This document shows, in pieces, positions 25,873 through 37,419 of a stretch of DNA of 64,000 nucleotides. Below the pieces are notes generated by a model. The model searched no databases. It was not told the DNA's origin and saw only the letters and a program-made list of their open reading frames with translations. Positions within the stretch are counted from its first letter, which is position 1, and every line of letters starts with the position of its first letter. Made by a program: the position numbers and the translations under genes. The DNA lies in contig VZTG01001540.1 in assembly GCA_013397845.1 (NCBI GenBank), forward strand, positions 758,754 through 822,753, written 5' to 3'. Source of the DNA: Melanocharis versteri (Eukaryota > Chordata > Aves > Passeriformes > Melanocharitidae).

Positions 25873-28800
25873 CTGTAACAATTTAGAGAGAGAGAAAAAA
25901 ACAGTTAAGAAAGAAAGTTCTTTAAGAAAGAAAGGTAAAAAACCTGTAAAATTATTCATGATTCCTATAACCTTATGCCACATGCTGTGCTACCTATTAT
26001 TTATATTAGCAATCATATTTCTATTAATTATTTATGTTAAATGTGACAAGATATCACTCTAGGAATGCTACTAGCATTATATTCAATAGTCTGAGTTACT
26101 TCAATCCCAGAAGAGAAATTAGAATATTAACATAGCTAAATCTGGAATAAGAAACTACTCCCAAGTTAGAGAAGGGAAAAGAAGAATTTGGAAAACAAAA
26201 CAGAACACAAGTGAAAGTTTGTTGATATTCAGGAAACTAATTTAGACATGTTTTAGAACTTTTTAACCAAATGAATTAACAACTTATTTGTGTGACTGGA
26301 ATTGAGATATTTGTAGAATTTGACTAAATCTTCCATTTCTCAATTTCTGACATTCCAATGATGTTAAATAATGGGCTTGAAAATCAATTGCCCCCTTTGT
26401 CTGGAAAACATCCAGTCCCTAACCCCTAATGAGACTGTACCCATCTATCCCAATCTTCACCCTGGAAAGTACTCCCATATCCTACAACATCTGGTGCTTC
26501 ATGCCTTCAAGGACTGGCCAAAGCACACACATTTGTGTCATGTGTATTCACATATCTATATACTTTTTTATATCTGATAAGAGAAACCACACCACCAGTA
26601 CACGATAAACATTACACCTGCAGCAGGTATAAAATGAGAAGGGCTGCTCCTGCAGCCTGATGCAAACTGAAAAATCCCATAATCTCAAGGTGAAATCACC
26701 CCATCTTGTATTTGGAGACACGTCCTGAGAATGCAATGGAGCAAATATATCCAAAATTTTCTTCACCTTCTCAGTCAAAAGAATTTTCTCGACAGTTTAG
26801 GAACTGTTTTACTGACTATGCTCATCTTCCCTTGCCTTTTGCCTCTCTCACCACTCTTGGCAGCTTTCAAGCTTAATTTCACCATCTCTTTCCTTTCAAT
26901 CCAACTTTGAGATATCAAGCCTCTAATGGGTGAATAACTAGGACTTGCACCAGAGCCCACCAGTTCCACCTGTTGAATGACATAACCTCCTAGCTGACTT
27001 CTAAATGGCAAAGCAAATTACACACACAAAAAAATGAACTGCTTTCAGTCAAAACTGCTCTATGCTGCAGGACATTTGACATACCTGTAAACGAACTGTA
27101 AATTTTTCACTATATTATTTCCCAATAAAATAAACTTGGCCTGCTTCTCAGCCTTCACTGCCTATACATGCATTATTGCAGAGCCAAGCAGAACAGAAAT
27201 GTCAGCTGCCAAGACAGTTTTCATTACAAATTCAAGCTTTCTGGCTCAGTTCACTGTTAGCACAACTCTGTCTCCAGCGACTGGAATCCATTTGGCCTCA
27301 TAATCTCTACAGAAGGAATAAGAGGAATAAATATCCCATCAGGTTTCTAAACTGGGAAGATGCTTGGAAATTAATACTGAATTACCTGGAAATGAGTATT
27401 TTTCGTTACTTAGGAAGCAACTTTCCAAAATAATGTTTTTTAAACACCTAAATATTTTCAAAGTGATCCAAAAAAAATCAGATGCCTAAAACTTATGTCA
27501 AAAGATTCTGATACAAACTCAAATTTCCCTGCAAAGCCTAGAAAGTAAATAAGCTATGCTTGAGACCACCTGTCCTAGAGATTGCTAAACACATGCTGGA
27601 AGTTATCATTATTGTGAACATTCAAATAATCAGGAATGATTGTTCTTTTTCCTTCCAAGATAATGGAGTTATTAAAATTATATTAAAAGGATATATCTAA
27701 TCATAACTGTAACTAAGGTCATGTAAGAATATTAGAACATATCAGGGTGCTCCCCTACTCCCAAACACTTCCTTTCCTAACTCCTGGCCCTGCAAGCACC
27801 TGTGCAGAATGGATGTTATTTTGCTCCTAGTAGAGCAAACCAAGCCCAAACAGGCAGTGTTTCGGGGACAATCTGCTCTCTAGAGGATGCACAGGCAAGA
27901 CTGCCTCAGGTCTGTCTCCACAGGACAGAATTTCAGGGAATGCAAAAAAATAGAAACTAATAGATTTATATTAAAGTACTAAAATAATATGAGATATAAA
28001 AATAGTACTCTGGAGGCACAGACCTCATATTCTTATATTTAGGGAAAGCATAAATGCCTGCAGTTCATGTCTAATTACATATATAAAACAAGAGCACTCG
28101 CTTTCATGTACCAACTTAAAGCTGATCAGTTATTTTATAGCCCCACAAGAGTTCACTGAAGAGGCAATAATCTTTTTGAAGAATGCTTTTCATAACTCAG
28201 TGTATTTAAAACAAACAAATTGTAAGAACTAGAGGATTAGAATTACCCACCACTCTTGTACTGGATATTCCCCACTTCTGAGAATATTTTGCTAAGTAAC
28301 ATTCTGACATACAGCGACATAAATGAACAGAAATTTTCAATGCATTCTGGAAGTACTTGAAAAGCAATGGAATGAAAATAAATTGAAAAAGGTAAAAAAA
28401 AGAAAGCTCCCTTGAGGAATCCCCAAAAACATCTTTTGGATCTTCAAATGGTTTTCAGTTTTAGAAACTAGTAATATTATCATATTTTCCATACAAAACA
28501 AAAAAACCTTAGTCTGCCAAGTCGTGCCAAATTTATTTTTCCACCAGTTTATAATACAATTTGATTAACAAAAGAATGCACAGTTTATCTTGAGAACAAA
28601 AGAATCACTAGGATATTTGAGTTTTACTTCAGTGAGCCTAACGACTGTTTAATTAAGAAATGTTTTGGTTCCCTGATTTTCCAATTGTTACAAACTAGTT
28701 TGAGTTGATTATAAAACAAGTTTAACTCGTGTGAATAAGATCCACACAGATATCTATTTTGCCCTTGCATATTTAATAAGTTTGCAAGGAGTGAAACATT

Positions 28801-30597
28801 GTGGGTCTACTAAGCTCCAGCACCACCACCAAAATCCCAATCCTCTCCCCTCAAAAGCTCAAGGCATGCTTTTAGAAGCCTAATGAATCGAGATCACATA
28901 CAGAGTGGCTGAAGGAAATCTGGGACTTGCACAAACTTTAGAAAGAGTTTTGTTTCCAGGATTTCATACTCCTTCCCTTCTGCTACTTGTATCTATTGCT
29001 ATTATTTACATACTTTGTATCAAAAACATGCTCATCATTAGAAGAAACCATCAAGCGCCAGGTCACCGCAAAGGACACGATAGACAAAACAGAGAACACA
29101 AAACAACTGCAACGGTGACAGGAGATTCCCTTTTAGTCCTAAGTAAGTCACAGAAAAAGAAATTGAACTGTGGGATTATGCAATAGAGAGAAAAGAAAAT
29201 TGTTTAGCAACTCTTCTCATGCAGTGCACCCAGAGCTTAGTTCTGTAGTGCAAGACCCATAAAACTTTTTATGCCCTTTTCAGTATTAACACCCTTCCCA
29301 GACCAGGGGAAGCTCAGTGCTTTTGCTGGTCACCGAATGGCACTTCCCCCGTACAAACACTGACCTCTAACGGCCTGCTCAGTTCTTCCACCTATTCCGA
29401 GAGGGACAATGCAAGAAAGCCAGCTTCTGACAAGTACAAAAGCATCAATCCAAGTTACTGAAGTGCTGAACTTAAGAGCAAAGAATAATTTCAAAAGAAG
29501 TTCGTCTCCCTCCTCTTCCTGCATCCATCTTTTTCATATCCAAATACCATAGCTTTTCCAGAAGAGAGCAGAGCAAAATCATTTACTTTTATGATGCCAA
29601 AACATACTGAGTGACGAGCCTTAATGAAGACTAAGTATAACTTCATTAGGTACTGCAGCTGCTGACTTAACTGTATGCAGTTTTTCTAGGTTTACTAGCT
29701 TTTTCACAAAATCACAGAATCAATTAGGTTGGAAACAGCCTCTATGATCCTCAAGTCCAACCTATCACTGAACATCAGCACGTCAACTAAATCATGGCAT
29801 AAAGTGCCATGTCCAGTCTTTCCTTAAAAACCTCCAGGGATGGTAACTCCACCACCCTGAGCAGACCATTCCTATGTTTAATCACCGTTCCTGTGAAGAA
29901 ATTCCTCCTAATGTCCAATCTAAACGTCCCCTGGCACAGCTTAAGACTGTTGACTTGTCCTGCATTTTGGTGAATTAAAACGCTGCGTGGTTTTAAAAGC
30001 CAATGTTACATTTACCAGACTCTGTGCCAGTAAACCACAACGTTAGTTGTGTCAGGTCTCAAAATGAAGAAGCTGCTCTAAGTCACAGGTCAGGAATGAG
30101 GAAATGGCACTTCAAACAGCACACGCAGGCCAGCCCTACAACCGAGAGAAGAGATTATGTTTCTAAATCAGACTGCACAGCGGAGGCCCACACCCTCGCT
30201 CGTATTCCCACTCAGACACCCGGTGTGTGCGGACTTACCCAGTTCAGCTCGGGCACCCCCGAGAGCAACCCTCCGGTTCCCGGAGCGCACGCAGGCAGCT
30301 TTCCTTCTCAGCGCCGACGTTCTTTAAAAACACATCGAATGTTATTTTCAAGCAGCACTTCGCGACGGCACATTTTAAATGCAATCACCGAAACTTAGAC
30401 ACACTAAACGACTTCGGAGGAAAGGAACTGAACACCGGCGGCCCGAGGCCTTTCGGAGGCCAATCCCAGGCCTAGGCCCGGGCCCGTTCCAGCCCCCACA
30501 GCCCCCAGGAAAACACGGCCCCGCGGCGGTCCTGTCCCACCCTCCGTGCCGCTCCCGCCGCCCCGCGATGCCGGCGGTGTCCCCGCCGCCCCGGTAC
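25873..30597 (-). other. LCA5: Predicted LCA5 intron 1
   Basis: About 4.7 kb between the inferred non-coding exon 1 and the start-codon exon. Apart from the CR1 fragment at 29.7 kb I see no exon or notable element. A further alternative 5' exon cannot be excluded. Confidence 0.5.
29706..29950 (-). mobile_element. CR1 LINE 3' fragment in LCA5 intron 1
   Basis: This is an inverted CR1 end: AATCACAGAATCAATTAGG, then TTGGAAACAGCC, TCAAGTCCAACC and, farther on, ACCTCCAGGGATGG. It lies in the predicted LCA5 intron 1, in the same transcriptional direction as the gene, roughly 650 bases from exon 1. Confidence 0.88.
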
Positions 30598-30680
30598 CTG
30601 CCCGGGCCCTGGGCCCGCCCGGAGGACGCGCCGGCGGTTGCCGCGTTACGCTTAAAGGGGCCGCGCGGCGGCCATTGACA
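30598..30680 (-). other. LCA5: Predicted non-coding first exon of LCA5
   Basis: Within the CpG island the minus strand has a good donor, GGGCAG followed by GTACCG, with the exon ending at 30598. It lies about 50-140 bases downstream of the CCAAT boxes. The start site is not defined; 30640-30680 is inferred from CCAAT spacing. Human LCA5 also begins with non-coding exon sequence. Intron 1 would then be about 4.7 kb. Confidence 0.45.
30637..30649. promoter_or_regulatory. Candidate RFX X-box, downstream copy
   Basis: On the minus strand GTAACG-C-GGCAAC has a perfect right half-site and one mismatch in the left half. It sits 47 bases from the other candidate (start to start), close to the inferred transcription start. 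Confidence 0.4.
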
Positions 30681-30683
30681 GCG

Positions 30684-30696
30684 GCTGCCCGGCAAC
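30684..30696. promoter_or_regulatory. Candidate RFX X-box, upstream copy
   Basis: GCTGCC-C-GGCAAC matches the RFX X-box consensus (GTNRCC, 0-3 bases, RGYAAC) with one mismatch in the left half. It lies between the proximal CCAAT box and the inferred LCA5 start. RFX factors drive many cilium genes, which fits lebercilin. Confidence 0.5.
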
Positions 30697-30732
30697 GGGC
30701 GGCGGGGCGGAGGCGGGCTCTCGTCGTCAGCC

Positions 30733-30808
30733 ATTGGCTGTCCGCCCTGCCAGCTCGGCGACACCGCTCTCCCCATTGGCGGCAGGCTGAGCCCCGGCTG
30801 CTGATTGG
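30733..30808 (-). promoter_or_regulatory. LCA5: Three CCAAT boxes (NF-Y type)
   Basis: On the minus strand CCAAT occurs at 30808-30804 (within AGCCAATCAG), 30779-30775 (GCCAATGGGG) and 30737-30733 (CAGCCAATGG). All three have the same orientation, 29 and 42 bases apart, with the flanks NF-Y prefers. Their direction fits a minus-strand start near 30650. Confidence 0.7.
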
Positions 30809-31035
30809 CTGAGGCCGTGCCTAAGGGGGGATGTGGAGGGGCTGAGCCCTGCGGCGCTGCCTCCCCGCGCCGCGGTGCCCGGGCGGCGCCTGCAGGGGGC
30901 GCTGCGGGCCGGGCCCAGCGCCGGATGAGCCTCGCCGAGCTCCCGCCCGAGGGGAGACCTTGCGGTTCCCCAGGGCCGTGCCCCGAGGCCGGCAGGCTCC
31001 GAAACCCTGCCCTGCCCTCACCGCCTTGGTTCTGC

Positions 31036-31768
31036 TGGGCGCGTGTGTGACATCGAAGGAAGGCAGCCCATGGAAAAGCACCGGGGGTGCTGGTTGACGG
31101 CCGGCTAAGCATGACCCAGCGTGTGCCCAGGTGGCCAAGAAGGCCCATGGCATCCTGGCCTGTATCAGCAATAGTGTGGCCAGCAGGAGCAGGGCNCAGC
31201 AGGAGCAGGGCGGGGATTGTCCCCCTGTGCTTGGCACTGGTGAGGCCACACCTCGAGTCCTGTGTCCAGTTCTGGGCCCCTCACTGCAGAAAGGACATTG
31301 AGGGGCTGGAGCGGGTCCAGAGAGAAGGGCAATGGAGCTGGTGAAGGGTCTGGAGCACAGGTCCTGTGAGGAGCAGCTGAGGGAGCTGAAGGTGTTTAGC
31401 CTGGAGAAGAGGGTTCTCGGGGGAGACTTTTTGGCTCTCTACAACTCCCTAGAAGGAGGTTGTAGCCAGCTGAGGGTCAGCCTTTTTTTTCCAGTCAGCT
31501 AATGACAGGACAAGAGGACATAGCTTCAAGCTGCTCCAGGGGACGTTTAGACTGGACATTAGAAGGAATTTCTTCACAGAAAGGGTGATTAGATATGGGA
31601 ATGGGCTGCCCAGGGAGGTGGTGGAGTCACCATCTCTGGGGTGTTTTAAGGAAGTACTGGATGTGGCACTTAGTGCCACGGTCTAATTGACATGGTGATG
31701 TTCGGTCATAGGTTGGACTCGATGATCTCAGATGTCTTTTCCAACCTAATTATTTCTGTGCTTCTGTT
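31036..31768 (+). mobile_element. CR1 LINE fragment next to the LCA5 promoter
   Basis: The fragment begins in the 3' part of the reverse transcriptase ORF. A frame at about 31225-31320 reads LALVRPHLESCVQFWAPH and continues LERVQRE, a CR1 ORF2 signature. It continues through the C-terminal region to the 3' tail ending TTATTTCTGTGCTTCTGTTC. Frameshifts and stops make it non-functional. It contains one ambiguous base at 31196 inside a short duplicated AGCAGGAGCAGGG segment. Confidence 0.92.
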
Positions 31769-34700
31769 CAGAGAGCTGCCCGAGAGCTCAAGGGTGGAGG
31801 AGCAGCCCTCCACAGTGCTGGGACCCATCGCGTCCCCTCACAACCTCTCTGGGCAGGGGGACCAAGGAAGCCTTTGCGGAACCTTGGGCACATTCTGACA
31901 CGGCCAGTTTGAACACAAGGCTTTGGGTCAGGGCAACACCTGGGGATAATGATGGGTCACGGATGAGAGCAAAAAGGGGGAATGGTGTCCAATTATAAAA
32001 CACCCCAGAACTTGAAGCAAAATGGATTGTACTGATAAAAGGATGAAAGTATTGCCTAAAGCCAGCAAATAGGGTTGAATTCAAAGGCAGGCCCAATGTA
32101 ATGAGGCTATTGTGGTTTACTCCACAAAGAAGTAAGAGGGTTTCTAAATCTTGGCTTTTATTACTCCAAGTTGCTGCCATTTTTTTCCCCCTAATGCTAA
32201 TTTTTATTAACAAATGTAGTTAAGCAAATTTCTTTCTGGAGAGAGGAAGGGAAAAGGAAACAGGAGATCTTGCTTGCTTCATTTGCTGATGGAGTATGTT
32301 ATGATAGCACAGTAATGAAAGTGACACAAGAATTTGGGTGGAGCAGGATGAAGTAGAACATTTCAGATGAAGATTATAACCTGCCTGTATGGGAAAGCAT
32401 AAATGAGACATTCTTGAGAGGGAGACATATTTGCCCTTGGCAGAACTGTGTCTCCACAATTCTGAATGTTCAAAATGAATGCTCAGTGACCATTAAATGA
32501 AAATAATAAAAATGGAAGAAACAGGACAAAGTTTTGATTTTGTTTACCAGTTTTTGTTTACCAAGGCAATCTTTTCAGGCACAACCTGTCAGTTTCTTCA
32601 CAATAAAAAAAGGAAATATGTGAGGATAATACAGTTTTAATGCACTTGAAATTAAAATAATTGCCATTCCCTCCTCCCTGACTACAAATTTTAGGAGGAA
32701 AAAGAAAAAAAAACAAACGTGATTATGAAAGACTTGAGAGATTCTCAAAAATTATGTGTATTGTGCACAAGAACTCTGCATATGCTTAATTAAATTACCA
32801 GAAAATGTAATTTAGTGAGTAGGCTAGAGTGCAATCAGAAACACGTCAGCATAAACTCCTGTGAAAGGAGAGGAGATGTATACTGGTATTTCAGAATCAC
32901 AGAAGTAGCTGTGCAGCATAAACCTGACATGGAGTCTCCCAAGCTGCATGGAGCTTTTCCTTTTTTGATCCTAATATCCAGGAAAATAGGCATGAAGCAT
33001 GCAAAAAACCCTAACAACCAGCCTGTGAATTTCCTAATTTTGAGTATCTCCCTAATTGCACTTAATATTTTTGCTATACTTGCCTTACTATTATGAAATT
33101 GGTTTCCATAAACAATAAAAACTCATATGGATCTTTTAAAAATTCGTCTTCCATGGCTTTGTGTAGCTCACCCTTGTGCTAAACAGCGAAAGCATATAAT
33201 ACATCACAGCAACGCTGGCAGAGAATCATTGATGTCCTTCAAAAAGATCCAGGGAATGACAAAGACAGAATAATTTTATTGCTTGCAAGTGGAGGAAATG
33301 TATTGCTTGTATCTGGCAGCAAGCCAGACCAGAATCTGAGATGCGGTTGCTGCTGTAAATAGGATGAAAGGGATTCATAATCCATCTCCATGCCCACCGT
33401 AACCAGGAAAATTGTAAGCAGAAAAAGCAATTTAAAAAACAAACAAACACGAGGAAGCATTAAAATACGTGGGAGAGACCTTTTTTTTTGTGTGTTGATA
33501 ATTTATGGACTAATTGCCCATGGCTAACCATTTGAGGCCTGGTTAGTGACTAACTAATCATTAGTTACTGAATATGGGTAACAGAGGTATTGAATTTAGG
33601 CAGTGTGTATGTGTAATGCAGGTACTGAATACAGGGATTGAGTCATATTGAAAACAGGCCTCTTGTTCACAACAAATGAGATCAGATTTCTCCATCATAT
33701 GTTTCATCCGGAATAATGCCAGCACTTGAATCAGCTGCTGAGCTGGAATACATTCAGATATTGCAAAATGTTAACATAGGGATTAATTGATAGAAATTTG
33801 TTTGTCTAAAAACTACAAATAATGTCTTTTAGACATTGTCCTAACAACCTAACAGTTGATAGAAAGCAGATAACTGGTGGTGCTGTATTTCACATTCCCT
33901 TGGACAGGACAAATAGATGAATCACTTGAGCAAGAAATAAAGTTTTGCAGGATTTTTCTGTCTGTGTAAAGCAAGTCTGATGTCTTAACTGCTTGCTTGG
34001 TTGGGAAGGTCAGTTAAACAGAGTATTTAATGCAAGAGCTGGAGGGAGAAATAGAAGGCTCAGAAGGAACAGCCCTAGCCTTGGAGCTTAGCTGAGGGGA
34101 GGGATGCTCTAGAAAGGGAGGGTAGAAACCTTCAAACACTAAATCAGGTCATAATGTTATGCAGTTTGATACTTCCAGCGGTTCCAAAAGGGATAAAGCC
34201 ACCAGGCTTATTCAGATGAGTGGAACCTGTGCTCATTTAATTGTTGTACATAGATATTGATGGGAAATACTTGATGCATAGAAAAAATGCTATGGATTTC
34301 CACAACACCATAGAAATAGCTGTAGCAAACGGAGTGGGAACTATAACAATAACTGCACCTAATGTGATGGATAAAACAGATTCCCTGAATTGATAGAACA
34401 AAGATGACATTCAGATTTGAAAAGGGAATATCTTTCTAGTATTGCTGTCAATACCACAACTTCTGTAAGAAGTGGGGACTTAAAGAATGCATGGTCATAT
34501 AAACGAGGGAGCCAAACTGATGTGCTGCTTGCTTTAACCAGAGTACATGATGTGAAAATTCACTGTGAGTGCAAAAGATCAAAGGCTGGTTAAAACTATC
34601 AGACAAGGTATGAAGTACCAAAGAAGACCTCTTTTGGCTCCTTCAGCCTTCGCATTTTCTGATGTTTTCCTTCAGAATAGGCCATATGATACTGCCTTGC

Positions 34701-34892
34701 ACATGCATAAACCTTTATATACATCTCTGTGCATATTTACCAAAAGTTGTGCCTTGCATAGACACTTGCAAAAACATCTTTGTTCAGAACTGAGGGGTTT
34801 GTACGGTAGAGGTTTTGGCTCAAAGCAGTTCTGCAGGTCTGGGTAGCCAGGAGTGCTAGTTCAGTGTCCAGTAGCGAGGGAGATATTTATGG

Positions 34893-34955
34893 AATAGAAT
34901 CATAGAATCATTTAGCTTGGAAAAGACCTTTAAGATCACTGAGTCCACTCATAAT
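34893..34955 (-). mobile_element. CR1 LINE tail relic
   Basis: AATAGAATCATAGAATCATT followed by AGCTTGGAAAAGACC and TTTAAGATCACTGAGTCC is the inverted CR1 3' end; only about 60 bases remain. Confidence 0.8.
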
Positions 34956-37236
34956 TTATTCCCTCTCTCCACTGCTATAAAGGTGGCCTACGATGTGACT
35001 AAGATCTCTGTATTAGAGCATGAATATGGACATAGCTAGGGTCCAGCTGAAGGTTTTTTCCTTAATATATGTTGAAATATTATCCTGAATACAAGATACA
35101 TTGTGTATGAGCACATACTCCCCTTTCCTCTCAGCTATCTGCAATCATATAATCAAAATATTTCAAATTGTAATGCAAATAAAATTAAATATCAGTCTGT
35201 TTTGACATTATAAATATTCATGGTCTCCTTGTACTTTTTAATGCATGTGTCAAAATAAGCTGTGGTTTTGTTGGAGGCCAGCTGCTTTTCTTACTGCACG
35301 CTCACCTACCTTAAGAAATCAAAAGCCCAAGATCACTTTCAGAGCTTGCCTCCCATGTCCTGGGCTTTGAAGTGACCCAAAACCTCTCCACTGTTCCTTT
35401 TCGCAAGTGCTCCTGAGTCATCAGCTGAGAAGCAACTGCTCACCTTTGACAACTTAGTGTTACAATTCTTTGAAAGAATGTCTTTTGGTGTCACTTCTCA
35501 TACTATGGCTGCTTTCAACCCCCTCGAGAGGATTTTCTTGAGCATTCTCTGACCGTGGTGGCATTGGAGCTGCCTTGGCATTCCTGACACCCCTTTTGTG
35601 TCTCTCCTCCCCGGAGAAAAGGCTTCTGTGAACTCAGCTGAACTTGAGGATATATAGAAGAAGCACGTTGGACATTGTTCATGGGGATTTGTTTTTAACA
35701 ATACAATTTTCCAAGGCTGTGAAATATTGAAATATTAAAGGGCATATATAGTGCAATGAAAGAAACATTTATGTATACTTCACAGCACTAGTTGATTTCA
35801 GATGTTTTACAAATTTATCAGAATTCTTTGTATTCGTATACCTGCTTGGATTTTGAGCTCACAAATGCCTTGTGGAAAAATACTAGGTGAATAACATAAA
35901 GTGATTGCTGGTGAATCACAGGAATACAATTTACAGTGTGATGAGTTAACACTTCCACATAATAAAATAAGGTGCTCTGTTGCTATAATATGAAACTTTA
36001 ACTGCTCATGTTGTGAATATAGGTGTGTTTTAGCACAGACACAAATTAAAACAAGGTAATTATTGTCAATGGTCTAGCAACAAGTGTTTTATAAGCAATT
36101 TAAATTACAAAAAAGCTCAGTAAAGCCTGGCAAGGTGGAGAAGATGCTGAGCAAACAAGTATTGAATGTTTGATTAGAAAAAAAATATTATTTGAAGGAG
36201 ACTTTTCAGTTAATGACATCTTTCTCTAGAAGACATGTGCTACTGGGAGGAAAATTTCACACATATTATTCAAGATCTGGCAGTTTTATGTTAAATGCTG
36301 CATTTGTTCTTGGAAGGTTTTAGTAACATTTTTCCAGAAAACCACTTTTTGAAGGACGAACATGACATCTGTGGACTTGTTTCTGCTGCTTCTGCATAAT
36401 CTGCAATTTCCTTTTCACAATACGTATATTAGTCTTTGACAAAAAACCCCAAAACAAAGCAGTGACCAAATAGTTTTGAAAAACTCTTTAATCATAAGCA
36501 ATGTATGTTGCTTCTGAATATCCATCTCTTTTGGCTTTAAAAATAATTTTTATTGCTGGGATAGAAAATGAATTTTCTTTTCTCTCTGTACAGTTTTGTG
36601 ATATACATTATATTGTAGAGGAATGGGGTGAAATGCATCTTTGATACCAGCAAAAAGAATGGATGTTATATCAAGATAAATTTGGCTCAGTGTTCAATGT
36701 GAACTGCTTTGAAAACAGTTTTATTGCTTCAGTTACATTGAAGAATTTTCAGTTACAGAAAAATTGTCCCCTTAAAAACATCTTTGTACATTATGTAGAC
36801 ATGTCTTGATTATTAGTGTTAAACTCAGAAAGAGATCTGAGCAACTCACACCATTTCTAAATACCTGATCATGTCATCATTTTTTTTTTTTTTAATGCAA
36901 AATGGAATGCTTCCCATGAGGAAGAAGTGCCAGCATCTTAGCCCACAGTCTTGTGTATTACAGACTTTGGACAAATAGGAGGTAGGGATTTGAACCCATT
37001 CATAGGAGGGAGTTGAAACTTGGGTCCTTGGATTTCTGGATATGCCTCCCAAGTCAAACTTGTTTGTGTGGGCAGACTGAAATTATCCATGAGATATGTC
37101 CAGAGCTGCTCATCACTGTGAAAGCTTAGATGCCTCTGAGCAGAACATGTGCCTTGGGCACTTTGGGCACCACTGAGCAGGACAGCAGCTTGGTGACAGC
37201 ATTTTTGACTTCATGACGTTGATTTGTTAAAATCCT

Positions 37237-37280
37237 ATGTAGGGTGCATTTGAGCACCTACATGTAGGGTGCATTTGAGC
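37237..37280 (+). repeat. Direct repeat, 19 bases with 25-base period
   Basis: ATGTAGGGTGCATTTGAGC occurs identically at 37237-37255 and 37262-37280, separated by six bases. The copies are identical, which suggests a recent local duplication. Confidence 0.95.
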
Positions 37281-37365
37281 CTTATGTGCTTGTAGCACAT
37301 AAACTCTTGCAATGTGTGCATCAACTTACTGGAATTCTCCTTGTTAGTATTAAATAACACTGGCT

Positions 37366-37419
37366 TCAGTCATCCTTGTGGGTCCCTTCCAACTTGGGAT
37401 ATTCTATGATTCTATGATC
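37366..37419 (+). mobile_element. CR1 LINE tail relic
   Basis: GGGTCCCTTCCAACTTGGG followed by ATATTCTATGATTCTATGAT is the CR1 3' terminus with two copies of its 8-base tail repeat. Only about 55 bases remain. Confidence 0.85.

Larger units (their letters stand above)
30400..30985 (-). promoter_or_regulatory. LCA5: CpG-island promoter of LCA5
   Basis: This is a dense CpG island with G+C far above the flanks. It is located where the LCA5 promoter is expected and contains three CCAAT boxes on the minus strand, several GC-box-like GGGCGG motifs and two X-box-like motifs. Long open frames across it on both strands reflect base composition and are not genes. Antisense (plus-strand) initiation from the same island is possible but not shown. 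Confidence 0.8.

Noticed and set aside
25766..26062. Plus-strand 98-codon frame with a hydrophobic C-terminal segment, antisense to the LCA5 leader
   Set aside because: The hydrophobic run comes from A/T-rich intron sequence; there is no homologue, promoter or polyadenylation evidence.
31196..31196. Single N base
   Set aside because: An ambiguous call in a short duplicated segment inside a CR1 relic; no biological meaning.
30375..31249. Long open frames on both strands across the CpG island (up to 257 codons)
   Set aside because: They are alanine-, glycine-, proline- and arginine-rich frames with no domain, caused by high G+C and few stops. They run through the promoter and into a CR1 copy.
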